Shown: positions 1-8,346 of the stretch, one piece after another
Layout: every line of letters begins with the position of its first letter
How positions within the stretch are numbered: position 1 is the stretch's first letter
NCBI RefSeq assembly: GCF_001676615.1
Contig: NZ_LYXZ01000017.1
Location: forward strand, 62,001-126,000
Direction: 5' to 3'
DNA length: 64,000 bases
Source: Labrys sp. WJW
Lineage (GTDB): Bacteria; Pseudomonadota; Alphaproteobacteria; Rhizobiales; Labraceae
The notes under the pieces: generated by a model
Databases searched by the model: none
The model's input: only the letters and a program-made list of their open reading frames with translations
Told to the model about the DNA's origin: nothing
Translations under genes and position numbers: made by a program

Positions 1-426
1 CTGCCCGCCGCAGCGGGCCCCGCACTGCCGCAGGCCGATATCGTCATCGTCAATGAGGGGGAAGCCCAGGCGCTGACCCGCTTCGACGATCCCGAGCAGG
101 CCGCCGCTGAACTTCTCCGCCAGGGAGCCGGCATCGTTCTCGTCACCCTCGGCCGCCGGGGCTGCCTCATTGCCGAGGGCAGGACGGGAAGCATTCGCCG
201 CCTGCCGGCTCCGGCAGTCACCGCCGTCGATACCAGCGGCGCGGGCGATGTCTTCTGCGGCATCTTCGCCGGCGGCATCGACCTCGGCATGACGCCGACA
301 GAGGCCGCCAGTCTCGCCATCGCCGCCGCTGCCGTCGCTGTCGGCCGCAACGGCACCTCGGATTCCTGCCCCAGCACGGCGGAGATCCGCGACCTCATCA
401 GGACATTGGAAACGGAAAAGCCATGA
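1..426 (+). CDS. PfkB-family carbohydrate kinase, C-terminal part (cut by window edge)
   Basis: Only the last 141 residues are present; the frame is open at base 1. They hold the second PfkB signature, D77-TSGAGD-83, whose final Asp is the catalytic base that activates the acceptor hydroxyl in ribokinase-fold kinases, followed by the usual small-residue helix (GIFAGG). The family phosphorylates sugars or nucleosides with ATP in the cytoplasm; the substrate cannot be read from the C-terminus. The stop codon overlaps the ATG of the BtpA-like gene (ATGA), so the two are translationally coupled and probably act on the same compound. Confidence 0.85.
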   Translation: MPAAAGPALPQADIVIVNEGEAQALTRFDDPEQAAAELLRQGAGIVLVTLGRRGCLIAEGRTGSIRRLPAPAVTAVDTSGAGDVFCGIFAGGIDLGMTPTEAASLAIAAAAVAVGRNGTSDSCPSTAEIRDLIRTLETEKP

Positions 427-1265
427 CATCCTCCTCCAAACCCATCGGCCAGGCCGCCGGCGACGCGCTGACGAGCCTCTATGGCAGATCCAAGGTCGTC
501 ATCGGCGTGGTGCATCTTGCCCCCCTTCCCGGTTCGCCGCGCTATCAGGGCGAGGCCATCGAGGCCATCTACCAGCGCGGCCTCGATGATGCGAAGGCCT
601 ATCTGCATGGCGGCTGCGACGGCGTGATCGTCGAGAACCATGGCGACGTTCCCTTCGCCAAGCCTGACGATATCGGCCCGGAAACCTCGGCCTACATGTC
701 GGTGATCTCCGACCGCATCCGGCGTGAACTCGGCCGTCCCATCGGCATCAACGTGCTGGCCAACGCCGCCATCCCCGCCCTTTCCATCGCCAGCGCCGCC
801 GGCGCCGGCTTCATCCGGGTCAACCAATGGGCCAATGCCTATGTCGCCAATGAAGGCTTCATCGAGGGCGAGGCCGCCCGCGCCATGCGGTTCCGGGCCA
901 AATTGCGCGCCCATGGCATCCGCATCTTCGCCGACGCCCATGTCAAGCACGGTGCCCACGCCATCGTCGCCGACCGGCCGGTGGAGGAACTGGTCAAGGA
1001 TCTCGTCTTCTTCGATGCCGATGCCATCATCGCCACCGGCCAGCGCACCGGCCATGCCGCGGATCTCGGCTATATCCAGATGATCAAGGAGGCCGCCGGC
1101 CTGCCGACCCTGGTGGGCAGCGGCGTCACCCCGGACAATGCCAACGACATTCTCAGTATCGTCGACGGCGTGATCATCGCCAGCGCCCTCAAGCATGACG
1201 GCGTGTGGTGGAACCCGGTCGATCCGGCCCGCGTGACCGCCTTCATCGCCGGGCTAGCCCGATGA
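423..1265 (+). CDS. BtpA/SgcQ family TIM-barrel protein
   Basis: The product is 280 aa, the full family length. It has the family's N-terminal VVHLAPLPGSPRY segment (about residues 28-40), a central VNQWANAYVANEG stretch and a C-terminal GSGVTPDNANDI phosphate-loop-like segment. The family has a phosphate-binding TIM-barrel fold. Members are named after cyanobacterial BtpA (photosystem I stability) and enterobacterial SgcQ (sugar operon), but the enzymatic reaction is generally unassigned. Here ATGA overlaps on both sides place it between a PfkB kinase and an M20 amidase, so a role in catabolism of a phosphorylated sugar or nucleoside-like compound is more likely than a photosynthetic one. 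That role is inference. Confidence 0.85.
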   Translation: MTSSSKPIGQAAGDALTSLYGRSKVVIGVVHLAPLPGSPRYQGEAIEAIYQRGLDDAKAYLHGGCDGVIVENHGDVPFAKPDDIGPETSAYMSVISDRIRRELGRPIGINVLANAAIPALSIASAAGAGFIRVNQWANAYVANEGFIEGEAARAMRFRAKLRAHGIRIFADAHVKHGAHAIVADRPVEELVKDLVFFDADAIIATGQRTGHAADLGYIQMIKEAAGLPTLVGSGVTPDNANDILSIVDGVIIASALKHDGVWWNPVDPARVTAFIAGLAR

Positions 1266-2509
1266 CATCTCCGGCAATCAATGCCGAGCGGTTGCAGCAA
1301 CGTCTCCAGGCCTTCGCCCATATCGGCGCCACGCCGGCGGGCGGCGTCAACCGCCAGGCCCTCAGTCCTGAAGACCGGGAAGCGCGGAGCCTGCTGGCCG
1401 AACTGGCGCTCGCCCGCGGTTTCCAAGTCTTCCAGGACGCCATGGCCAATCTCTTCGTCCGCCGCAACGGCCGTGACGACAGCCTGCCGCCTTTGCTGAT
1501 CGGCAGCCATCTCGACAGCCAGCCGACCGGCGGGCGCTTCGATGGGGCCCTCGGCACGCTCTCGGCCTTCGAGGTGCTCGAGGCGCTGGAAGATGCGGGC
1601 GTGCAGACGCCGGGACCCATCGAGGTGGTGGCCTGGACCAATGAGGAAGGCAGCCGCTTCGCGCCCGGCGTGATGGGATCGATGGCCTTTGCGGGCGTGG
1701 AGGATCCGGCGCAATGGCGATCCCTGGCCGGCAGCGACGGCGCCTCGTTCGCGGACGAGTTGGCGGCAACGCTCGCAGCCCTGCCCCAAGCGGTGATGCG
1801 CCCGCTCGGCACACCCGTCTCCGGCTATATCGAACTCCATATCGAGCAGGGACCATCCCTCGAAAAAGAGGGCCTTGCCATCGGCGTGGTGACGGGGGTC
1901 CAGGGCACGCGCTGGCTCAAGGTCACCGTCACCGGCGAGGCTGGCCATGCCGGCACCACGCCCCTGCCCTATCGCCGCGATCCGATGGTGGCGGCCGTCG
2001 GCATGATGCATCAACTCCAAACCAGCGTGATGCCCTCCGACGCCGACGCAAGGCTGACGGTGGGGCGGATCGCCACCATCCCCGGTTCGGTCAATGCCAT
2101 CCCCAAGGCCGTGACCTTCAGCCTCGACATTCGCCATCCCTCGGCTGCCCGGCTCGATGCCATCGTCGACGAGGTCCAGGCGATCTGCCGTGCCGAGGGC
2201 GGGAAGCAGGGCTGCTCGGTCGAGATCACCACTGCCTTCGACATGCCGCCCGGCATCTTCGCGCCCGAGATGATCGACATCATCGAGGCCGCCGCACGCC
2301 GCCTGTCCCTGCCCGGCAAGAGGATGGTCTCGGGCGCCTTCCACGACGCCCTGTTCGTCTCCAAGGTGGCTCCGACGGCGATGATCTTCGTGCCCTGCCG
2401 GGACGGCATCAGCCATAACGAGGCCGAACATGTCGAGCCCGCCAGCATAAGGGACGGCGCCCGCCTGCTGCTCCAAGCGACGATCACGGCCGTAAACGTG
2501 GCGGGCTGA
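1262..2509 (+). CDS. M20 family Zn-dependent amidase (hydantoinase/carbamoylase type)
   Basis: The product is 415 aa. I chose the ATG that overlaps the preceding stop (ATGA); the frame stays open further upstream, but that part is the shadow of the BtpA gene. Metal-site motifs are GSHLDS (H83, D85) with GRFDGALG (D94), WTNEEGSRF (the Glu pair) and HIEQGP (His ligand), and a GEAGHAGTTP dimerisation-domain segment follows. This pattern is that of N-carbamoyl-L-amino-acid hydrolases, allantoate amidohydrolases and ureidoglycolate-type enzymes, which cleave a carbamoyl or ureido C-N bond. The exact substrate is open. Coupling to PfkB and BtpA genes suggests a ureido or amide group on a sugar-linked compound. 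Confidence 0.9.
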   Translation: MTSPAINAERLQQRLQAFAHIGATPAGGVNRQALSPEDREARSLLAELALARGFQVFQDAMANLFVRRNGRDDSLPPLLIGSHLDSQPTGGRFDGALGTLSAFEVLEALEDAGVQTPGPIEVVAWTNEEGSRFAPGVMGSMAFAGVEDPAQWRSLAGSDGASFADELAATLAALPQAVMRPLGTPVSGYIELHIEQGPSLEKEGLAIGVVTGVQGTRWLKVTVTGEAGHAGTTPLPYRRDPMVAAVGMMHQLQTSVMPSDADARLTVGRIATIPGSVNAIPKAVTFSLDIRHPSAARLDAIVDEVQAICRAEGGKQGCSVEITTAFDMPPGIFAPEMIDIIEAAARRLSLPGKRMVSGAFHDALFVSKVAPTAMIFVPCRDGISHNEAEHVEPASIRDGARLLLQATITAVNVAG

Positions 2510-2568
2510 ACGGCGTCCACACCGAATGTTGGTCGGGAGCGAGCGCGTGCGCGGATCGCGCGCCCGCC

Positions 2569-5500
2569 CTACTCCGCCAGTACCCGCGTCGACGGGAAGG
2601 TAACCTCGACCAGCGTTCCCGAATTCTTGGTGGACTGGATGGTGAAGGCGGCCCGGTTGGCTTCCACCAGCGCCTTGGTCAGCGGCAGGCCGAGGCCGGT
2701 GCCGCCCAGGGTGGTCGAGGCGACCTGGCGGAAGGGCTCCATGGCGATGGCGAGTTCGCGCTCGGTCATGCCGACGCCAGTATCGCGCACCCGCAAGACG
2801 GCCTCGCCACGCTCCGACAGGGTGGTGGAGATGATCGCCTGGCCGCCGGCCTGGGTGAATTTGATCGAGTTCGACAACAGGTTCAGCACGATCTGGCGCA
2901 TGCTGCGGCCATCGGCCACCACATTGGGCAGGTTGCCAGCCAACGCCATGCGGATGATGATGCGATCGCGGCTGGCCTGGGGCTGCATCAGGCTGACGGA
3001 TTGCTGCACGACCTCGTTGAGATTGACGCTGGAGAAGCTGAGGTCGAGCTTGCCGGCCTCGATCTTGGACAGATCGAGCAGGTCATTGACCAGGCTGATG
3101 ACATGCTCGCCGGAGGTGTGGATGTCGCGGGCATAGGAGCGATAGCGCTCATTGCCCATCGGGCCGAAGCGCTCCTCCATCATCACCTCGGCAAAACCGA
3201 TGATGGCATTGAGCGGCGTACGGACCTCGTGCGAGATCTTGGCGAGGAAGTCCGACTTCTGCGAGGAAGCCTCCTCTGCCTGGCGCTTGGCCGCCGTCAG
3301 CTCGCTTTCGGCCTTCTTGAAGCTGGTGACGTCGCGCAGCACGGCGCAGAAACGCTTGGCCTCCTCGCCGTTCCTTTCGCCGCCGAGACGCCCGATGGTC
3401 ATGAACAACGGCACCGAACCGCCCTGGCGCACGCGCCCGATCACCTCGCGACCATCGTTGAGCAGGCTGGCCACGCCGTTGGAGCGCAGGCTGTCGAGAT
3501 AATCGAAGGCGGCCCGATGGCTCTCCGGCGCGAACAGCAGCAGGAGGTCCTTGCCGACGATCTCGCGCTGCTCATAGCCGAACAGCGCCTCGGCACTGCG
3601 GTTGACGCTGACGATGCGCCCCTGCCCGTCGAGAATCACCACCCCATCCGTGGCGGTATCGAGCACCGCCTGGAGCTCGTCGGCCCGGCGCTCCGCGGCA
3701 TGCAGCTTGTCGGCGCCGACCTCGCCGAGGGGACGGCGCACGGAAATGAGCAGAGCGCTTTCGCCATCCCAATGGGTGGTCTGCACGCGGCCGTCGACGG
3801 CAATCGTCTCGCCCGAAGCGGTTTTCAGGAGTACGCCGGGATTGGCCTCCTCGCCCGGGGGGACGGGGTCACTGCCCGCAAAGACATGGTCGAGGCCGCC
3901 AGCCTGGCGGATCGCCTCCACATCGGGATAGCCGAGCAGTTCGAGCATGGTCCGATTGGCAAATTGCAGTTCCTCGCCGCGCGCGATGAAGATGCCGATC
4001 GGCAGCCGGTCGATCAGGGCGACCGGCACCTTGTCGAGACGGCCGAGCTTGATCGACCGCGCGGCCGGTTCCGGCTCGCTTGCAGGCCCCGTTTCGCCCG
4101 ATGCTGCCTCGGGCTCCGAAGCGGCATCCTCCAGCCAGCGGATCTCGTCGGCACTCAAGGCCGGCGCGACGGTGGGTTCGGCGGGCTTGGGCCCCGCCTG
4201 TACAGGAGGAATCGCCGTAGCAGGCTTTTCGGCGCGCGTTTCCGGTTCCGACGCAGTTGCAGGCTTCTCCCGATCGCCATCATCCGGCGCCGCCACAGGG
4301 GGCGGTTCCTGCCTGGCCGGCTCCGAGCGGCGCTCGCCCTCGATACGGGCTCCGAGGGCCTTGGCGATCTCGTGGAAAGCGATACGTTCTGTTGGCGTCA
4401 GGCTGTGCCGTTCGAGGGCCGACCGCTCGGATGCGGATCTTTCAGGCGCCAGCCGCTCGGAGGCCTGCCTTTCTTGGGAAGGCTTGCTCGGCAAGCGCAC
4501 GACATTGCTGTCGACGTTCCCCGCGGGTATGCGAAATTTCGGTTCCTCTTCCTCCACCGGATCGGCGTCCTGCCAGACGATTGTAGCTTTCGGCGGCGGT
4601 GCTACGGCCTCGATCGGGGTCGATAGCGGCCGCTGCAGGCCCGCCATGCCGAAGCCGCGGAAGCCGGCAAACTGCCCCTCGCCCTGGAATTGCGGCGATG
4701 CGCTCAAAGTGATCGGCGTTTCCAGGCGCGCGGCCGAATCGGGCCACAGGAAGGACAGGCCCGTCCAGGTGCGCTGGCCGGCAAAGGCCGTGGCGATGGC
4801 CGTGGTGTCACGCAGGCCATGCGCCGCAGCGATGTCGGCAAAGCGCCGGCCAGTCCAGTCTGCGGCCTTCCGGCCCAGGGCCTGCGCCAATTCGGTCGAA
4901 ACGGAAACGAAACGTCCCTCGGCATCGGTCTGGAAGACGAAGCGCAAGGGCTTGGTGCGGGCCACCGGCGTCGGCTCGGATGCCTCGCTCCGCGCTGGCT
5001 CCGGGGGCGAGGACAGCGGTGCATCGGGCCTCACCGGTTCGGCACGTTCGCCATCGGCCTCGACCCAGCGCCAGGCACCGCTCTGCTCGAAGGGCTTGGC
5101 GGCAGGCGGTTCACTGGATGGGGCAGGAGCCGGTTCGCTACCCGGCAAGGGCGGCAATGTGTCCGCCACCGAGGGCGGGGCCCAGCTCTGCTGGCGCCGT
5201 CCGCGCGGAAGATCGAGCGATTGCACCAGCAGCCCGAGAAATCCTTCCGGACCATCAAAGGACCGGCAGGCGCAGGACAGGGTGTCGAGCGCACCCATGC
5301 CGGGCAGGCGCAGACGGTCGAGCCGCATGGCGCCCGGCCTCGGCAGTTTCCGGGCGATGGCCGCGATCTGAGGCGAGAGCGACACCAAAGCGGCGCTTGA
5401 TTGCTGACGCAGAATATCGGCCGGTGCCAGACCCAGGCTTTGGGCTCCGGCGCGGTTGGCCCAGGCGAGCGCACGCCCGTCCAGATGCCAGACAAAGGCC

Positions 5501-5574
5501 GGGCGCGGGTCATCCATCAGCGCCTGCAGGCGCTGATCGGCCATCAAAGCCGTCCGCAACATCGCCTCGATCAT
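2569..5574 (-). CDS. Cytoplasmic multi-PAS sensor histidine kinase, PdhS/PleC-like
   Basis: The product is about 1001 aa from the ATG at 5574; a GTG 24 codons upstream (5646) is possible but adds AT-rich sequence. It has no transmembrane segment. There are PAS-like regions near residues 20-80, 210-310, 525-600 and 640-760, separated by a long low-complexity Pro/Glu/Ala linker with an ER/SER-rich run. Then come HisKA with phospho-acceptor H782 in ISHEVRTPLN and HATPase_c with N box (NLLSNSIKF), DTGVGM and GGTGLGLPL. Length, solubility and HisKA sequence resemble Brucella PdhS, a polar kinase/phosphatase of the DivK-CtrA cell-cycle circuit. No response regulator is adjacent. PleC- or DivJ-like assignment is an alternative. 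Confidence 0.85.
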   Translation of the reverse strand: MIEAMLRTALMADQRLQALMDDPRPAFVWHLDGRALAWANRAGAQSLGLAPADILRQQSSAALVSLSPQIAAIARKLPRPGAMRLDRLRLPGMGALDTLSCACRSFDGPEGFLGLLVQSLDLPRGRRQQSWAPPSVADTLPPLPGSEPAPAPSSEPPAAKPFEQSGAWRWVEADGERAEPVRPDAPLSSPPEPARSEASEPTPVARTKPLRFVFQTDAEGRFVSVSTELAQALGRKAADWTGRRFADIAAAHGLRDTTAIATAFAGQRTWTGLSFLWPDSAARLETPITLSASPQFQGEGQFAGFRGFGMAGLQRPLSTPIEAVAPPPKATIVWQDADPVEEEEPKFRIPAGNVDSNVVRLPSKPSQERQASERLAPERSASERSALERHSLTPTERIAFHEIAKALGARIEGERRSEPARQEPPPVAAPDDGDREKPATASEPETRAEKPATAIPPVQAGPKPAEPTVAPALSADEIRWLEDAASEPEAASGETGPASEPEPAARSIKLGRLDKVPVALIDRLPIGIFIARGEELQFANRTMLELLGYPDVEAIRQAGGLDHVFAGSDPVPPGEEANPGVLLKTASGETIAVDGRVQTTHWDGESALLISVRRPLGEVGADKLHAAERRADELQAVLDTATDGVVILDGQGRIVSVNRSAEALFGYEQREIVGKDLLLLFAPESHRAAFDYLDSLRSNGVASLLNDGREVIGRVRQGGSVPLFMTIGRLGGERNGEEAKRFCAVLRDVTSFKKAESELTAAKRQAEEASSQKSDFLAKISHEVRTPLNAIIGFAEVMMEERFGPMGNERYRSYARDIHTSGEHVISLVNDLLDLSKIEAGKLDLSFSSVNLNEVVQQSVSLMQPQASRDRIIIRMALAGNLPNVVADGRSMRQIVLNLLSNSIKFTQAGGQAIISTTLSERGEAVLRVRDTGVGMTERELAIAMEPFRQVASTTLGGTGLGLPLTKALVEANRAAFTIQSTKNSGTLVEVTFPSTRVLAE

Positions 5575-5757
5575 GCCGTTTTCCAAGAACCTGCCGAAAT
5601 GACTAACAAAGTATGAATACAGATGGAAAACAAAAGGGTAAATCACCGCCGCTCCGTCATCCCCCGCTGATCTGGGGCATGGTTAAAACGGCAAGCCTGC
5701 GCTATCGTCACCCGCACCGTCACCGGCCTGGGGACGGGGGCAACGGAGGAGACGCCT

Positions 5758-6138
5758 ATGACAACCAAGCCGCCGAACTTCGAAATTCCGTCCGAGATGC
5801 GCGACCTGGCGGAAAAGAGCGTCGATCAGGCCAAGAAGGCGTTCGACGGTTTCATGGGCGCGGCCTACAAGGCTGCCGGTACCATCGAAGGCACCAGTGA
5901 TGCCATCCAAACCGGCGGCAAGGATATCGGCCGCAAAGCCCTGACCTATGCCGAGCAGAACGTCGCGGCCGCGCTGGACTTTGCCTCGAGCCTGGTCAAA
6001 GCCAAGGACCCCCAGCAAGTGCTGCAACTGCAGAGCGATTTCATCAAGGCGCAGCTCCAGTCTTTCGGCGAGCAAGCCAAGGATATCGGTGCCACGGCGA
6101 GCAAGCTGGCCTCCGACGTCACCAAGCCGAAGAAATAG
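5758..6138 (+). CDS. Phasin family protein
   Basis: The product is 126 aa, alpha-helical and without cysteines, with the phasin_2 pattern: an N-terminal IPSEMRDLAEKSVDQAKKAF segment, an ALTYAEQNVAAALDFASSL helix, and LQSDFIKAQLQSFGEQAKDI. Phasins coat polyhydroxybutyrate granules and control their size and number. GGAGACGCCT before the ATG serves as ribosome-binding site. A second phasin lies 0.7 kb downstream on the same strand. Granule binding is family knowledge. Confidence 0.9.
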   Translation: MTTKPPNFEIPSEMRDLAEKSVDQAKKAFDGFMGAAYKAAGTIEGTSDAIQTGGKDIGRKALTYAEQNVAAALDFASSLVKAKDPQQVLQLQSDFIKAQLQSFGEQAKDIGATASKLASDVTKPKK

Positions 6139-6524
6139 AGCCTCATCGAATCGCGTTGCCGGGATTGCCCCGTCGAGGCAGCCCGGCAAAGCTGCAGCCT
6201 TGCCTCGACTCCACGGAATGCGGGGAATCCGTTCCGGTTTTTCACGAGGAAGATGCGGGAAAGACCTCGCGCAAGCGCCGATTTTGGGCTTTCGGCATGA
6301 AAACTTGCCCGGCGCGAGGTAAAATATTGCTTGGGACCTGCGGGTTAATAATTCCAGACAACTGAACTATTCTTGCCGTCACCGCAAAAAGACAGCCCTG
6401 TCTTGCAATCACAGCATATCTCTTCGTTGCGACCGCCAGCAATACTTTCCCCGACGTAATGCCAGCCTTGGCTTCTGGACGCGAAGAGCACCAATTTGGC
6501 GGCGAATTGTCACAAAAATACCTA

Positions 6525-6535
6525 TTGCAACGCAA
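6525..6535. promoter_or_regulatory. Candidate PhaR/AniA-type site 1 (TTGCAACGCAA)
   Basis: A TTGC-N3-GCAA palindrome. Two related sequences lie 120-150 bp further on, all upstream of the second phasin gene. Phasin promoters are known targets of the granule-sensing repressor PhaR/AniA, which prefers TGC-rich sites; assignment to that regulator is inference. Confidence 0.35.
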
Positions 6536-6644
6536 TATCGAGCAAAATTCCGTCAATCCCTGCGACTTTGACCACCCGCAAAAATTCACCGATAGGCATA
6601 ATTTTGGGCATGAATCGCTTAAAATTTGTGCTTTTATCGGACGA

Positions 6645-6678
6645 TTGTGCACTGCAACAGAGTTATTGCATCGCACAA
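6645..6678. promoter_or_regulatory. Candidate PhaR/AniA-type sites 2 and 3
   Basis: TTGTGCACTGCAA (6645-6657) and TTGCATCGCACAA (6666-6678) are two TTGY...GCAA-like near-palindromes whose starts are 21 bp apart, i.e. two helical turns. The second overlaps a possible -35 element, so binding there would block transcription of the phasin at 6805. Confidence 0.4.
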
Positions 6679-6694
6679 GGGCATTTGATATAGA
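6666..6694 (+). promoter_or_regulatory. Possible promoter of second phasin gene
   Basis: TTGCAT and TATAGA separated by 17 bp, in the only strongly AT-rich stretch upstream of the gene. The match to the sigma-70 consensus is partial, so this is a candidate only. Confidence 0.35.
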
Positions 6695-6804
6695 TTGTGG
6701 CAGGTGAGGTCGCCCCACATCGCGGCATGTCATGCCGAAGGCTCCTCAAGACGTTTCGTTAAGTCCACTGATCCAATTTCACCCTTACTCCCAAGGAGCG
6801 TTCT

Positions 6805-7254
6805 ATGGTTGCCGCCAAGAACAAGACTGAAACTGAACTGGCCTTCGAAAATCTCTCCAAGCTGGAAATCCCTGCTTCCGTCCGTGACTTTGCCGAAAAG
6901 GGCGCCGCCCAGGCCAAGGACACCTATGCCAAGATCAAGGTTGCTGCCGAGGAAGCCTCCAGTGCTTTCGAAGGCGCCTACAGCACCGCTTCCAAGGGCG
7001 TTTCGACCCTCGGCCTGAAGGTCCTGGAGTCCGCCCGCACCAACACCAACGCTTCGTTCGACCATGCCATCGCCCTGTTCGGCGTGAAGACCTTCTCGGA
7101 CGTGATCGAGCTCAACACCGCTTTCCTGCGCAAGCAGGCCGAGACCTTCTCGGCCCAGGCCAAGGAATATGGCGAGCTCGCCCAGAAGGTCGCCAACGAG
7201 ACGATCGCTCCGGTCAAGGCTCAGGTCGAGAAGACCTTCAAGAGCGTTGCCTGA
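6805..7254 (+). CDS. Phasin family protein
   Basis: The product is 149 aa with the phasin_2 pattern: AFENLSKLEIPASVRDFAEK at the N-terminus, AEEASSAFEGAYSTASKGV, and TAFLRKQAETFSAQAKEYGE, ending in VKAQVEKTFKSVA. It is all helical with few aromatic residues, as expected of a PHB granule-coat protein. An AAGGAGCG ribosome site precedes the ATG, a long AT-rich promoter region lies upstream and a strong terminator follows, so it is an independent and probably highly expressed monocistronic gene. Codon use is biased to abundant-protein codons (many aag and ttc). Confidence 0.92.
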   Translation: MVAAKNKTETELAFENLSKLEIPASVRDFAEKGAAQAKDTYAKIKVAAEEASSAFEGAYSTASKGVSTLGLKVLESARTNTNASFDHAIALFGVKTFSDVIELNTAFLRKQAETFSAQAKEYGELAQKVANETIAPVKAQVEKTFKSVA

Positions 7255-7279
7255 TTTTCCGGCTCCGCTGACGTTTCGA

Positions 7280-7309
7280 GGCCCGGACTTGGTCCGGGCC
7301 TTTTTCTTT
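7280..7309 (+). terminator. Rho-independent terminator of phasin gene
   Basis: A perfect 9-bp stem (GGCCCGGAC / GTCCGGGCC) with a 3-nt loop followed by TTTTTCTTT, 25 nt after the phasin stop. Confidence 0.92.
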
Positions 7310-7386
7310 GGTTGGGGGCGAATGAAAAAATCCCCTGCCTGCACACTTGAAATAGCGGAACGATCCCGCTAAACGCATGCCCAGAT

Positions 7387-7463
7387 GCAGTTGTAGCTCA
7401 GTTGGTTAGAGCGTCGGATTGTGGCTCCGAAGGTCGGTGGTTCGAGTCCACCCAACTGTACCA
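7387..7463 (+). tRNA. tRNA-His (GTG)
   Basis: A complete cloverleaf of 77 nt with encoded CCA: 7-bp acceptor (GCAGTTG / CAACTGT, first pair G-U), D arm with GTTGGTTA, anticodon stem TCGGA / TCCGA with loop TTGTGGC (anticodon GTG), T arm GGTGG-TTCGAGT-CCACC, discriminator A73. There is no extra G at -1 opposite C73, matching the atypical tRNA-His known from many alphaproteobacteria. Confidence 0.95.
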
Positions 7464-7622
7464 TCGCCAGCCTTTGATGCTGCGATGGTACTGATCTTCA
7501 TTCCACACTCCCAGAATATGCTCACCCTGGCACGAACGCACGATTCGCGGCGGCGCCGGGCGCGATGCCAAGATATGGCCGCCGGTTCAATCTTGCGGCT
7601 CTCGCGACTCATGTCGATGCCC

Positions 7623-7772
7623 TCAAGGCCGGCCCGCCTTCCTCGACATCTCCGCTGGCCATTCGGTAAAAATACGGACCTTCATCCTCGGATCATCGAC
7701 GACCCAGCAGCGCCATTTCCGCTGCCATAGTCCTTGTCGCTTGCACTCGTCGAAAAACGCTCCTCGCAGCAT
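7623..7772 (-). CDS. Possible small basic protein, unrecognised
   Basis: Starting at the ATG at 7772 the frame encodes 49 residues rich in Trp, Arg and Lys (LWQRKWRCWVVDDPRMKVRI). The frame is open further upstream to 7856, but that extension runs through the cspA terminator and is unlikely to be translated. Composition is protein-like, but I recognise no family and no strong ribosome site. Confidence 0.25.
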   Translation of the reverse strand: MLRGAFFDECKRQGLWQRKWRCWVVDDPRMKVRIFTEWPAEMSRKAGRP

Positions 7773-7810
7773 GTTGCCGTCGAGCCATTCGATCCAGCGC
7801 CCCCTTTCAA

Positions 7811-7844
7811 ACAAAAACGCCCCCGGTGCGACCGGAGGCGTCAA
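7811..7844 (-). terminator. Rho-independent terminator of cspA-like gene
   Basis: Read on the minus strand: GACGCCTCCGGT, loop CGC, ACCGGGGGCGT, then TTTTTGTTT. It lies 60-90 nt after the stop of the cold-shock gene. Confidence 0.8.
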
Positions 7845-7903
7845 ATGGGCTTTCACCCATCCTAACTCAAATTCAGGCGCGTCCCGGGACGCGGCCGCAG
7901 GGC

Positions 7904-8113
7904 TTAGGAAGCCTGCAGGCGATCAGCTGCCAGCTTGCCGGAACGACGGTCCTCGGTCAGCTCATAGGTGATCTTCTGGCCTTCCTGCAGGTCGCGCAGG
8001 CCGGCGCGTTCCACCGCGCTGATGTGAACGAAAACGTCCTTCGAGCCGTCATCCGGCTGAATGAAGCCGTAGCCCTTCTGGGAGTTGAACCACTTAACAG
8101 TACCTGTGCTCAT
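7904..8113 (-). CDS. Cold-shock protein, CspA family
   Basis: The product is 69 aa: a single cold-shock OB domain with both RNA-binding motifs, KGYGFI (RNP1) and VFVHI (RNP2). It binds single-stranded nucleic acid and acts as an RNA chaperone in the cytoplasm. It is followed by its own terminator and preceded by an untranslated stretch of over 200 bp, typical of csp genes with a long regulatory leader. A paralogue lies near 52.8 kb. Confidence 0.95.
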   Translation of the reverse strand: MSTGTVKWFNSQKGYGFIQPDDGSKDVFVHISAVERAGLRDLQEGQKITYELTEDRRSGKLAADRLQAS

Positions 8114-8346
8114 GACGAACCTTTCCTATGGGCACGATCGAACTTCCTGCAACCGACCGGCGGCACGAAGCTCCATGGGTCGAAATTGGTAGGAAGGTCA
8201 TCAGCAAGCGTGGCCATGAGACCACACAGCCAAAACGTCCGGCCGAGATCGATGGGCTTTTATGCTGGCATCGGCGCAGAAATGCAAGCGCAGCCGCGCC
8301 CGTCATATTTGACATTGAATTTACGTCGATTTGAGCCGTTTTGGGG

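Larger units (their letters stand above)
6139..6804 (+). other. 666-bp intergenic region between the two phasin genes
   Basis: The first part holds a strong hairpin (6156-6189, TTGCCGGG paired with CCCGGCAA) without a clear T tract, probably the 3' end of the first phasin transcript. From about 6340 to 6700 the base composition is markedly AT-rich for this window and carries several TTGC-type near-palindromes and a promoter-like pair before the second phasin. Short open frames here have no coding character. Confidence 0.5.
7464..7903. other. Intergenic region between tRNA-His and cspA
   Basis: Apart from the terminator of the minus-strand cold-shock gene and one weak minus-strand open frame, I recognise nothing here. 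Confidence 0.4.

Noticed and set aside
1070..2476. Long minus-strand open frame opposite the M20 amidase gene (468 codons)
   Set aside because: Antisense shadow of a GC-rich gene; composition (His/Gly/Asp/Arg-rich, no domains) is typical of reading the complement of alpha-proteobacterial codons.
3001..4626. 541-codon plus-strand frame opposite the histidine kinase
   Set aside because: Low-complexity antisense frame; the minus-strand kinase has clear PAS, HisKA and HATPase motifs.
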